Origin: Streptomyces sp. NBC_00459
Lineage (GTDB): Bacteria > Actinomycetota > Actinomycetes > Streptomycetales > Streptomycetaceae
Reading direction: 5' to 3'
DNA length: 64,000 bases
NCBI RefSeq assembly: GCF_036013955.1
Contig: NZ_CP107903.1
Location: 6,820,001 to 6,884,000 of the forward strand
This document shows positions 26,318-33,544 of the stretch, one piece after another; within the stretch, counting starts at the first letter, position 1, and each line of letters begins with the position of its first letter. The translations under genes were made by a program, and so were the position numbers. Below the pieces are notes generated by a model. The model did not search any database. It was not told the DNA's origin and saw only the letters and a program-made list of their open reading frames with translations.

Positions 26318-26335
26318 CGTTACTAGCCAGTAACG
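26318..26335. promoter_or_regulatory. operator-like palindrome upstream of the DUF6230 operon
   Basis: CGTTACTAGCCAGTAACG is a perfect 7-4-7 inverted repeat about 380 bp before the DUF6230 start. The gap 26041-26712 otherwise contains no convincing gene, so it holds the promoter and a long leader of the DUF6230 operon. The TTACT/AGTAA arms recur at 26191-26203. The binding protein is unknown. Confidence 0.55.
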
Positions 26336-26712
26336 AACCCCCTTGTGCGGGCGGCGAGAATGCACCACGATCGGCGTCGCTCGGTCCTATCCCGTACACC
26401 GACAGCCAGTCGGGCGGACGGGAGCTGTTGGGTCCCCACCGGGCAGAGTCGGCGGCAGTGGCGCCGGCTCTCGGACAGGGGGGTCTTCGCCTTCTGGTGG
26501 AGCCTGTCCGGCAAGGTTGTGCGTGATGTGCGTCAGGCGCGACCAGTTGGTTGTCGCTCGGGGGTGATCGCCGGTGATTCGGGCGCTGTTCGCGTCGTCG
26601 AGCGCGGGCGCTCTCCTTACCGAGGACGTAGCACTTCTCCCATCCCTGCCCGGCTGAGCCGCCGTTATGGGGCAGTCAGGGCCAGGAGATGTACGTCCGA
26701 GAAGGAGGAAAT

Positions 26713-27357
26713 ATGGAGTCCCAGGTGCGTGGCGGGACCAGATGGAAGCGTTTCGCTGTGGTGATGGTGCCCAGCGTTGCCGCTACGGCATGTATAGGTG
26801 TTGCCCTCGCGCAGGGTGCCCTCGCCGCTTCGTTCAGCGTGTCCGGCCAGTCGTTCAAGGTCAGCGCTGACTACATCGAGGGCACGGGCTTCTCGCAGTA
26901 CGGCGCCATCGACGCGGGCAAGACGCTGGAGGGCAAGGACACCATTCACCCGGTTGCGGTGTCGGCGTTCTCCAATGCCCGTATCCAGAACATGTGCCAG
27001 TCGGTCGTCACACCGAACATCCCGCTGCTCGGCTCTGTCACTCTGCAGCTGACCGCGGGTAACAGTGGCGACAAGGACAAGCAGGTCTCCGCCAAGAACC
27101 TCTACATCGACGTCGAGGACCTCGCCGCCGAGAAGGCTGTGTTCAGCGGCATGGACATCGGCGTCGCCGCCGGTTCCCTGACCGACCCGCCCATGAAGGG
27201 CGGCGCAGAGAAGTCGAACCCCTACGGTTTCGGCCAGTCGGCGGATTCCGTGGAGCTGTACAAGGTGAAGCAGACGGCGTGGGCCACCACCGCCGGAACC
27301 TTCACGCTGCCCGGTCTGAGCATGAAGCTCTACTCGGGTACCAAGGAGTGCTACTAA
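26713..27357 (+). CDS. DUF6230 secreted/envelope protein
   Basis: A 214-residue protein with a basic N-terminus, a hydrophobic segment (FAVVMVPSVAATACIGVALA) and a likely cleavage near GALA-ASF. The mature part is beta-rich and almost without charge clusters: SGQSFKVSADYIEGTGF, IQNMCQSV, then paired KNLYIDVEDLAAEKA and a C-terminal Cys (TKECY). The two cysteines could form a disulfide. Such proteins are sometimes annotated as cholesterol esterase, but I see no Ser-His-Asp hydrolase motif. ATG 26713 is preceded by AAGGAGGAA. First gene of an operon; a hairpin at 27368-27403 separates it from DUF6114, which may set expression in its favour. Confidence 0.88.
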   Translation: MESQVRGGTRWKRFAVVMVPSVAATACIGVALAQGALAASFSVSGQSFKVSADYIEGTGFSQYGAIDAGKTLEGKDTIHPVAVSAFSNARIQNMCQSVVTPNIPLLGSVTLQLTAGNSGDKDKQVSAKNLYIDVEDLAAEKAVFSGMDIGVAAGSLTDPPMKGGAEKSNPYGFGQSADSVELYKVKQTAWATTAGTFTLPGLSMKLYSGTKECY

Positions 27358-27367
27358 GCACTCGGTG

Positions 27368-27403
27368 ACGGGCGGGGGAGGCCGTGAGGCGCCCCCCGCC
27401 CGT
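27368..27403 (+). terminator. intra-operon hairpin between DUF6230 and DUF6114
   Basis: ACGGGCGGGGG (27368-27378) pairs perfectly with CCCCCGCCCGT (27393-27403), an 11-bp GC stem with a 14-nt loop, followed by TCCTCTC. It lies 10 bp after the DUF6230 stop. It may be a partial terminator or a 3'-stabilising hairpin that makes the secreted first product more abundant than the downstream ones. Confidence 0.65.
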
Positions 27404-27492
27404 TCCTCTCCGACCGGGTCTTCGCACATCGCCCCTCACGGGTTGATGGAAGGCCCCTCACCACAGCAACACCGCACCAGGGAGCTGTTTCC

Positions 27493-28116
27493 ATGAGCGC
27501 CGAGACTCCTGCCGCCCCCAGTCTGTTCGACCGGTTGAGGCTGCAGTTCCGCGCCTGGCGGGGTACGAGGCCGTTCTGGGCCGGTCTGTTCGTCATGTTC
27601 GCCGGTGTCCCGATCATGTACTTCCCCTACGCGCACCTCACGATCGGTCAGCTCACGGTCCGCATGTCCACAACGGCCGGCGCGGGATCCCTGATCATCG
27701 GAGCCCTGCTCGTCGTCCTGGGCATCAGCCTCTGGTTCCAGAAGCATGTACGGACCTTCGCCGGCACCGCCGCGATCCTGCTGGGACTCGTGTCCCTCCC
27801 GGTCTCCAACTTCGGCGGGTTCGTCGTCGGCTTCCTGCTGGCCCTGGTCGGCGGCGCGCTGGCCATCGCCTGGGCGCCCGGTGAGCCGGAGCCGGACACG
27901 AGGTACGGAGTGCCTGCGGGTAACGGCGGCACGGATGCGGCCCCCGCAGCGGAGTCCCCCGAGGCCCCGGCGTCTGCCGAGGCCGGCGATGGAGCGGACC
28001 CGGCGGCGGAGCCCGGCGTACTGGACATGAGCAAGTCGAACGAGCCGTACGAGCCGAACGATCTGTCAGGAACGAGCCCGGTGAACGGGGCGAACGGGAG
28101 GCGCAGTGCCGGCTGA
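27493..28116 (+). CDS. DUF6114 integral membrane protein
   Basis: A 207-residue protein with four hydrophobic helices between residues 25 and 125, starting after FRAWRGTRPFWAGLFVMFAG. A long acidic Ala/Pro/Glu tail (130-207) is probably cytoplasmic or disordered. Its 3' end overlaps the next gene by 11 nt, indicating coupling. DUF6114 regularly accompanies DUF6230 in Streptomyces (recalled from genome annotation); role unknown. A membrane anchor or translocation partner for the two secreted neighbours is inference. Confidence 0.87.
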   Translation: MSAETPAAPSLFDRLRLQFRAWRGTRPFWAGLFVMFAGVPIMYFPYAHLTIGQLTVRMSTTAGAGSLIIGALLVVLGISLWFQKHVRTFAGTAAILLGLVSLPVSNFGGFVVGFLLALVGGALAIAWAPGEPEPDTRYGVPAGNGGTDAAPAAESPEAPASAEAGDGADPAAEPGVLDMSKSNEPYEPNDLSGTSPVNGANGRRSAG

Positions 28117-29473
28117 CGAGGTGACCCACGGGACTGATGTGGACGAGTCCCGCGGGCGAACCGGGCCGCGGCACGCGGCCCCGAGGAAGCCGCTGTTCAC
28201 CAGGTTCCATATGCCTGCCGGAAAGGCGATAGCCCTGGCGGCGATGCCGACCGCGGTGCTCATGGGCATGGGGTTCACGCCGACACTTGCACGTGCCGAC
28301 GACCAGCCGACGACGAACAGCATGACGGCTGAGGAATACCAGAAGTGCGTCGAGGTGGTGACCGGCACCGAGAGCGACACGGACACGGCGGCGACGCCCT
28401 CCCCGTCCACCAGCTCGTCGTCGTCCGACGACGGGGACACGGCGACGGAGCCGTCCCCCTCGGCCACTGCCACGGGCTCGGACTCCGGTGCCTCGGACGG
28501 TTCGTCGGATTCAGGTTCCGACGACGCGGCCGAGCCCACTCCGGCGCCGTCCGCGAGCAAGACGACGTCCAGTAGCAGCACCGGCGGCAGCGACGCGGCC
28601 ACGCCCACCCCCTCGGCGAGCGCGAGCGCCACCGAGGAGAGCGGCGGCAACCTGCTGGAGACCATCGGCGACGCGATCGTGGACGTCTTCACGGGCGGCA
28701 GCGACTCGTCGAGCGACACGGCGTCCACGACGACCTCCACTGAGTCGACCGAGACCGGGGACAGCGCCACTCCGGCGCCGACCGCGTCACCGGCGCCGAC
28801 CGCGGAAGCGGCCGACAAGGGCACGACCGACACCACCACGGTCAAGGACACGACCCCGAAGGTCACCGAGGTCCTCAAGGACACCACCGACACGGCGGCC
28901 AAGGCGACCGAGAAGACCACGGAGGCCGCCACGAAGGCAGCCGCCGAGGCCACCGCGTCCCCGAGTCCCTCGGCGAGCGCGTCCACCGACGCGGCCGACT
29001 GCCCCGCCGCAGCCACCGACGACGAGGGCGGCGTCGACAACTCGACCAGGCTGCCTGACGAGCCGTGGACCCTCCAGGCGAGTTCGCTGCTGCTCAAGGG
29101 CGCGGACTACCAGGGCATCGTCAAGGTGCGCACCGCCGACGGCTCGGTCAAGGAGGTCCTGAAGTACGTGATCTCCGGTGGCACGGAGATCGGTGACCTG
29201 CACCAGATCGTCAAGGACGAGCAGTCGGGCAAGACGTACCACGCGGTGGCGGGCAAGAACCAGCCGAACTCCACGATCGAGGGCGGCAAGACGATCATGT
29301 ACACGGAGAGCATCTCCGGCAACCTGCTGGGCCTGATCCCGGTGACGTTCAGCCCGAAGAGCCCTCCGCCCCTGAACATCCCCCTGATCTACTTCACGAA
29401 CGTGAAGGTCATCCAGGCAGGCCAGTTCGGCGGCACGCTGACGATCCCGTTCCTGCACCAGTACACGACCTGA
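28106..29473 (+). CDS. Ser/Thr/Asp-rich secreted protein of the DUF6230/DUF6114 operon
   Basis: A 455-residue protein starting at GTG 28106. Residues 1-35 are hydrophilic, 36-60 form a signal segment (MPAGKAIALAAMPTAVLMG) with likely cleavage near TLARAD. Residues 85-310 are low complexity (Ser, Thr, Asp, Ala, Pro) broken by one amphipathic helix (NLLETIGDAIVDVFTGG) and a Lys/Thr-rich coiled stretch. The C-terminal 145 residues form a folded domain (WTLQASSLLLKGADYQGIV, IPLIYFTNVKVIQAGQFGG). The low-complexity part looks like a wall-spanning stalk presenting the C-terminal domain at the surface. One Cys in the mature head (ADCPAA) and one in the N-terminal region. No family recognised for the head. 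Confidence 0.82.
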   Translation: MPADEVTHGTDVDESRGRTGPRHAAPRKPLFTRFHMPAGKAIALAAMPTAVLMGMGFTPTLARADDQPTTNSMTAEEYQKCVEVVTGTESDTDTAATPSPSTSSSSSDDGDTATEPSPSATATGSDSGASDGSSDSGSDDAAEPTPAPSASKTTSSSSTGGSDAATPTPSASASATEESGGNLLETIGDAIVDVFTGGSDSSSDTASTTTSTESTETGDSATPAPTASPAPTAEAADKGTTDTTTVKDTTPKVTEVLKDTTDTAAKATEKTTEAATKAAAEATASPSPSASASTDAADCPAAATDDEGGVDNSTRLPDEPWTLQASSLLLKGADYQGIVKVRTADGSVKEVLKYVISGGTEIGDLHQIVKDEQSGKTYHAVAGKNQPNSTIEGGKTIMYTESISGNLLGLIPVTFSPKSPPPLNIPLIYFTNVKVIQAGQFGGTLTIPFLHQYTT

Positions 29474-29508
29474 GCGCTCACGTCCCCCGTTCGGGAGCCG
29501 CACCGAGG

Positions 29509-29553
29509 CCTGTGGCCCGGCCTACCGCTGTTGGCGGGGGGTCGGGCCACAGG
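29509..29553 (+). terminator. terminator of the DUF6230 operon
   Basis: CCTGTGGCCCG (29509-29519) pairs perfectly with CGGGCCACAGG (29543-29553), an 11-bp stem over a 23-nt loop that contains a smaller nested stem. It is 36 bp past the stop codon of the last operon gene. Confidence 0.75.
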
Positions 29554-29625
29554 TCTGTGCGGCCCTGTCCCGTTTCAAGCTGGCCAACGGGCAGCCGGTG
29601 CCGTAACTAGGAAAGGACTCCGGCC

Positions 29626-30033
29626 ATGACCGATTTCATCCGCACCGGAAGGCTGTTCCGGGTGGCCGGGTTCAACCCGTCCCACCGGTATCTCTTCCTG
29701 CTGAGCGAAGCCACGCTGGTCGACGGAACCTCGACACATATCGAGGTCACCATCGGCCACGTGAGGCTGATGCTCCTGCAGCCCTACTACCGCAACGGCC
29801 TGCACATCCGCCGCGCCAATCCGCAGGAGTTCGCGGTGCTGGCGGAACGGCACGGGCTGGAGCCCGCCGATGCCGAGTACACCTGGATGCTGGACCCTGA
29901 CGGCGACAGCTTCGTCGTGGGTGGCAATCCGAACTGGCGCGAGGCGGAGTACGCGCTGATGGGCGGCCGGGAGTCGCTGTGGACCGGGCCCTGGCCGCCG
30001 GACTTCCCGGCGGAATCGGGGGGCGTCTTCTGA
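29626..30033 (+). CDS. hypothetical protein, 135 aa
   Basis: A hydrophilic, probably cytoplasmic protein of 135 residues starting at ATG 29626 with AGGAAAGGA upstream. Beta-rich N-terminal half (GRLFRVAGFNPSHRYLFLLSE, IEVTIGHVRLMLL) and a Trp-rich C-terminal half (YTWMLDPDGDSFVVGGNPNW, then LWTGPWPPDFP). I recognise no family. It stands alone between the DUF6230 operon terminator and the accessory regulatory patch. Confidence 0.7.
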   Translation: MTDFIRTGRLFRVAGFNPSHRYLFLLSEATLVDGTSTHIEVTIGHVRLMLLQPYYRNGLHIRRANPQEFAVLAERHGLEPADAEYTWMLDPDGDSFVVGGNPNWREAEYALMGGRESLWTGPWPPDFPAESGGVF

Positions 30034-30256
30034 CGCCTCGCCACCCTCACCTTGTCACCTACTGTCCAGCATCGAACGCTACTGCAACTCGAAGCAGACA
30101 GTTCCGCTGATCAGCCAGCTGGGAGACACCGGGCAGCCCGACCGGCCCGGCCCGGCCGGAACGGTGCTGCGAAGTGGCTGGTGCGGGACGGTCCTGTGGG
30201 TGTTTCGGGGAAGAGCGCGAGGTTTTGGGCGGCGCCGGCAACCGCCCCGCCCCAGG

Positions 30257-30769
30257 TCACCCCCTCCCGGCCCTCACACCCTCGAACTTCCGAGCCCCTG
30301 CCCAAGGCAGGACAGCCCACATCCGCGTCCCCCCTCCCGGCTCCCGAGCCTCCCCGAACCCCCACTCCCCACCGCACCCCTCCACCACGCACCCCAACAC
30401 CCGCAACGCATCCCCCCTGCGCTCATCGCAGGCAGCAGCCAGCCGGGGATGCACATGCCTCCGGTGACCGTCGTAGAGAACGACCTGCAGCTCCCCCTCC
30501 CACCACCGCAGCGACACGTACACCGACGCATCCGCAGCGAACCGGAAAGCGCACGCCGTCAGCTCCCCCACCACCTGCACCGCGGCGTCCGCCATCTCCT
30601 CCAGCCCATGCGTCTGGAGCACAACCCGAGTCGTAGCCCGGGCAACCCGCGAACTCACCGCCTCGGCAGGCAGGGTGAAGCCGTACGTGAGCGTGTCGGG
30701 GCCGGGCGGCGGCGCCTTCGTGAGGTCGGTCGAGATGGGACAGGCCGAAACGGCGAGCGATGCACACAT
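30257..30769 (-). CDS. ATP-binding (HATPase/anti-sigma type) regulatory protein
   Basis: A 170-residue GHKL-like protein of the RsbW/SpoIIAB-derived group that is abundant in Streptomyces. Blocks: FTLPAEAVSSRVARATTRVVLQTHGLEEMADAA, the N-box region VVGELTACAFRFA, and VLYDGHRRHVHP in place of the canonical D-box. ATG 30769 was chosen (MCASLAVSACPIS) because upstream sequence has no ribosome-binding site for longer forms. The standard Glu/Asn of the N-box appears changed to VGELTACAF, so ATP binding may be weak. It is divergent from an XRE(DUF5753)/DUF397 pair, the usual companions in Streptomyces whiJ/aba-like regulatory sets. Confidence 0.75.
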   Translation of the reverse strand: MCASLAVSACPISTDLTKAPPPGPDTLTYGFTLPAEAVSSRVARATTRVVLQTHGLEEMADAAVQVVGELTACAFRFAADASVYVSLRWWEGELQVVLYDGHRRHVHPRLAAACDERRGDALRVLGCVVEGCGGEWGFGEAREPGGGTRMWAVLPWAGARKFEGVRAGRG

Positions 30770-30970
30770 GGCGAACTCCCTTGCTGAACAACGGACTTGA
30801 CTCAGCCGACGTACGCCCGACCGGTGGCCTGTCTCCCTGGCGCGAGCATGCCCCTCCCAGGGAAGGAGAATGCGGGCACGCTCGCGCGATGCGCTTCCGA
30901 GTGATGCCGGGCCGTAAGCGACTAGTAACCAACCGTAGACCATGTCCGGAGTACACGTACTACTCTTCGC

Positions 30971-31046
30971 GGAGTTCCAGGTGGACCAGGGGAGCACCAC
31001 AGCGGCAGACTGACCCCGTCACACAGCCGAACGGGAGGGACGCATG
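30971..31046 (+). repeat. duplicated leader, copy 1 (upstream of XRE gene)
   Basis: This 76-bp segment ends exactly at the ATG of the XRE gene and matches 32225-32300 at about 68 of 76 positions, without gaps. It contains GGAGTTCCAGGTGGACCA, CAGCGGCAGACTGACCCC, GTCACACAGC and the SD GAACGGGAGGG. The region from the first GG to the ATG is 73 bp in both copies. Confidence 0.9.
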
Positions 31047-31895
31047 CCGCCGAGGAGCAAGCCGACGGAGCGCCAGAGGCGGTTGGGCGCGGAGTTGCGC
31101 AGGATGCGCACCTCGGCCGGGATCAAGACGGAGCACGCCGCCCGGCTGTTGAACGTTCCCCGTACGAACGTGCCCAACATGGAGTCGGGTCGGTCAGGCA
31201 TCAGCCCTGACCGCGTACGTACTCTCGCCGCCAACTACGGCTGTACGGACGAGGAGTTCGTCGAGGCGCTGGCTGCCATGGCCGCCGGGCGTGACAAGGG
31301 TTGGTGGGAGGAGTACCGGGACCGGCTCCCGGACGGCTTCCTGGACATCGCCGAGATGGAGTGGCACGCCAACCGGCTACGGATCACCGTCAGTGTGCAC
31401 CTGCCAGGGCTGCTCCAGACCGAGGACCACGCCCGCGCCGTATTCCGAGCCGTGATCCCGCCCCTGCTCACCCCCGACCTCGACGTGCGCCTGGCTCACC
31501 GGGTCGACCGGCAGCAGGTGCTCGACCGCCCGGAGCCCCCGGCCCTCGACGTCATCCTCCACGAGGCCGCGCTCCGTATGGAGTTCGGCGGATCCTCCGT
31601 CGCGCGGCGGCAGTTGGAGCACCTGCTGCACGTGTCCGAGCGTGAGGCCGTGACGATACGTGTCATCCCGTTCAAGGCGGGCGGCTTCCCCGGCGCTGGA
31701 CAGTCAGTCGTCTATTCCGAGTCGAACGTCCCCCGCCTGGACACCGTGGAACTCGACAGCACGCACGGCCCGGAGTTCATCGACACCCAAGCGCAACTCA
31801 ACAAGTACCGCGCGCACTTCGACGCGGCCGAAGCCGTGGCGCTCGCCCCCGCGCCCTCGCGGGACTTCATCCGCACCCTCGCCAGCGACCTTTAG
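31044..31895 (+). CDS. XRE-family regulator with DUF5753 (Scr1-like)
   Basis: A 283-residue regulator: helix-turn-helix at about 10-70 (LGAELRRMRTSAGIKTEHAARLLNV, NMESGRSGISPDRVRTL) followed by the DUF5753 domain (WWEEYRDRLPDGFLDIAEMEW, LPGLLQTEDHARAVFR, then DVILHEAALRMEFGG and VTIRVIPFKAGGFPG). Such proteins pair with DUF397 partners and control development or antibiotic production in Streptomyces. The start ATG 31044 is fixed by GGGAGGG and the duplicated leader. The DUF397 gene follows after 8 bp. Confidence 0.92.
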   Translation: MPPRSKPTERQRRLGAELRRMRTSAGIKTEHAARLLNVPRTNVPNMESGRSGISPDRVRTLAANYGCTDEEFVEALAAMAAGRDKGWWEEYRDRLPDGFLDIAEMEWHANRLRITVSVHLPGLLQTEDHARAVFRAVIPPLLTPDLDVRLAHRVDRQQVLDRPEPPALDVILHEAALRMEFGGSSVARRQLEHLLHVSEREAVTIRVIPFKAGGFPGAGQSVVYSESNVPRLDTVELDSTHGPEFIDTQAQLNKYRAHFDAAEAVALAPAPSRDFIRTLASDL

Positions 31896-31903
31896 GAGAC
31901 CCC

Positions 31904-32095
31904 GTGCCCGACATCACCTGGGAAGAGCCCTACTGCGGCGAAGGCGCCAACTGCTTCCGCATAGGCACCGACCCCCACGACAACGCCTACATCGCCATCG
32001 CTGGCCAAGAGGACACCTACCTCACCGACACCCGGGACGCCCTCCGCACCCTCATCCAGGACATCAAGGCCGGCAAAGCAGACCACCTCCTCTGA
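31904..32095 (+). CDS. DUF397 small protein
   Basis: A 63-residue DUF397 protein beginning at GTG 31904 (MPDITWEEPYC), with SD AGGAGA overlapping the end of the XRE gene. It has the pattern CGEGANCFRIGTDP and a C-terminal helix (TRDALRTLIQDIKAGKADHL). Typical DUF397 proteins have a WxKSSxSxxxxxCVEVA pattern; this is a divergent member. It probably modulates the XRE partner. Confidence 0.85.
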   Translation: MPDITWEEPYCGEGANCFRIGTDPHDNAYIAIAGQEDTYLTDTRDALRTLIQDIKAGKADHLL

Positions 32096-32224
32096 CCACG
32101 CCTTTAAGCGCCGTTGCCTCCCACATCCACGATCTGGGGAGAAGGAACTGCCCAGGCACCAGCAGGCCGTGGTCGCAGGGAATATCCGAGTCGTCATGGA
32201 AAGGCATAGGGCGCGTGGCTGCTG

Positions 32225-32300
32225 GGAGTTCCAGGTGGACCAAGAGAGCGCCTCAGCGGCAGACTGACCCCGTCACACAGCTGAACGGGAGGGGCATATG
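32225..32300 (+). repeat. duplicated leader, copy 2 (upstream of a 14-aa ORF)
   Basis: Second copy of the segment at 30971-31046, ending exactly at the ATG of the short frame 32298-32342, with the same 73-bp spacing to the ATG. The eight differences are substitutions only. Because SD and start are kept in place, it looks like a duplicated promoter/leader rather than random homology. Confidence 0.9.
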
Positions 32301-32342
32301 AAGCCCAAGACCTGGGTGGTCTACACCGCCTACCCGGAGTAG
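32298..32342 (+). CDS. 14-aa ORF coupled to the next gene
   Basis: The frame MKPKTWVVYTAYPE starts at the ATG supplied by the duplicated leader, with SD GGGAGGGG 5 nt before. It ends with TAG at 32340-32342, 2 nt before the ATG at 32345, and its last codons carry the SD (GGAG) for that gene. It is either a leader peptide for translational coupling or the stub of a gene whose body was lost when the leader was copied. Confidence 0.45.
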   Translation: MKPKTWVVYTAYPE

Positions 32343-32344
32343 CC

Positions 32345-33016
32345 ATGACCTACGGGACCGGCCTCACCTGGCTCTCCGAGCAGTGCGATGAACTGGCGGA
32401 CCTGCCTCCCGCAGAGATGGACTGCCTCATCGAGCGGGGGCCGGTCTCGGCCATGCTCCTGATCGCCGAGCGTTCGGTCCGGGAGCTCGGCCACCCGGCG
32501 TCCCTGCAGCTGGGCCGTGACGTACGGCGGCTACTGGACTCCGGCCTGGCGGACGACACGATCCGCACGGCCTGGGCCGGCTCAACCGACCACGCGTTCG
32601 ACCCAACCAAGCAGCAGGTCGGAGCGCGGGAGTGGCTGGAGCGGATCGAATTGGGCTGGCGCGCCGCGGAATCCCACCGTGACCCCGGCTTCACTCCGCT
32701 CCCGGCCGACCCCGTGACAGACGAGTCGCTGTGTGCCGCGATGCACGGGGCGATGGCCCCGTTGGCTGCCGCGCTGACGCGGGCGCACGAGGAAGGAGAG
32801 GTGTTCAACCCGCTGCCGCTGCCCACCCCTTTGGTGCCGGCACTGGAGCAGGTGATCACCGGGGCGTGCGCTGACCTCGGTTTCCGGCTCTTCCTGCGCG
32901 CGGTCAAACGCTACGCGCTGCCGCTGGACGGCCCGTGCCGGGCAGTGCTGGTGGCACTCGGCGAACGTCTCGGATACCCGGAAGGCGCAGTCGACCAGGG
33001 CCTTCAGAGGGACTGA
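32345..33016 (+). CDS. hypothetical protein, 223 aa
   Basis: A soluble, mostly helical protein of 223 residues (LTWLSEQCDELADLPPAEMDCLIERG, REWLERIELGWRAAE, LERVI-like EQVITGACADLGFRLFLRAVKRY). No family recognised and no membrane segment. Translation is probably coupled to the 14-aa ORF (2-nt gap), placing it under control of the copied leader of the XRE gene, so it likely belongs to the same regulon. Confidence 0.7.
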   Translation: MTYGTGLTWLSEQCDELADLPPAEMDCLIERGPVSAMLLIAERSVRELGHPASLQLGRDVRRLLDSGLADDTIRTAWAGSTDHAFDPTKQQVGAREWLERIELGWRAAESHRDPGFTPLPADPVTDESLCAAMHGAMAPLAAALTRAHEEGEVFNPLPLPTPLVPALEQVITGACADLGFRLFLRAVKRYALPLDGPCRAVLVALGERLGYPEGAVDQGLQRD

Positions 33017-33100
33017 CGTGACGAGGGTGGGCGGGACGCACGTCCCGCCCACCCCTCGAAACATCAGGTCCGGATCAGCGCGAGTTCGACGTCCTACGCC

Positions 33101-33385
33101 CTACTCCGGGTCCTCCGCGGAGTCGGTCTGGTCCTGATCCTGGCCCTGGAGATGATCGGGTGCCTTCTGGATCGGGTGGAGCGTGACCTCTCGCTCCTCC
33201 GGCAGCCAGTCGGCATCGTCCTGGCCGAGTTGGATCGCGGCGGCGACGAGCTTTCCCGTGTCGAGGTGGTAGGCGCCGTCCTCGTCCGGTTCCGCCTGCA
33301 TCATCGCGTCGGTGATCGGGACCGAGACGTACCGCTCCTCGACGACCGTACGCCGCAGCCTGAACGACACCGAATACGTCGCCAT
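33101..33385 (-). CDS. hypothetical protein, 94 aa
   Basis: A 94-residue acidic protein starting at ATG 33385 with GGGGGAGA upstream. It begins MATYSVSFRLRRTVVEERYVSV, a beta-hairpin-like N-terminus, then an acidic centre (AEPDEDGAYHLDTGKLVAAAIQ) and a disordered Gln/Asp tail. Found alone downstream of the pyk terminator. No family recognised. Confidence 0.7.
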   Translation of the reverse strand: MATYSVSFRLRRTVVEERYVSVPITDAMMQAEPDEDGAYHLDTGKLVAAAIQLGQDDADWLPEEREVTLHPIQKAPDHLQGQDQDQTDSAEDPE

Positions 33386-33470
33386 GATCTCCCCCTGTTT
33401 GTGTCTGTTGCTTGCCGTCCCCGGCAGGTCGAACGTCAACCTATGACACCTCCCGGAGCTCGGGAAACAC

Positions 33471-33510
33471 TGAGGGCGCCCCCTGTCACACACCACAGGA
33501 GGCGCCCTCA
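33471..33510 (-). terminator. terminator of pyk
   Basis: A 16-bp stem with one mismatch: TGAGGGCGCCCCCTGT (33471-33486) with ACAGGAGGCGCCCTCA (33495-33510), loop of 8. It lies 34 bp beyond the pyk stop and insulates it from the small gene at 33101-33385. Confidence 0.8.
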
Positions 33511-33544
33511 CAGCCGTACAGTCGGCCGTACTACCAGTAGTCCG

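Noticed and set aside
30034..30256. A plus-strand reading frame (SIERYCNSKQTVPLISQ...) that might be a gene remnant
   Set aside because: It has no start, soon turns into Arg/Pro-rich sequence, and lies opposite the 3' side of the ATPase gene. Too weak to list.
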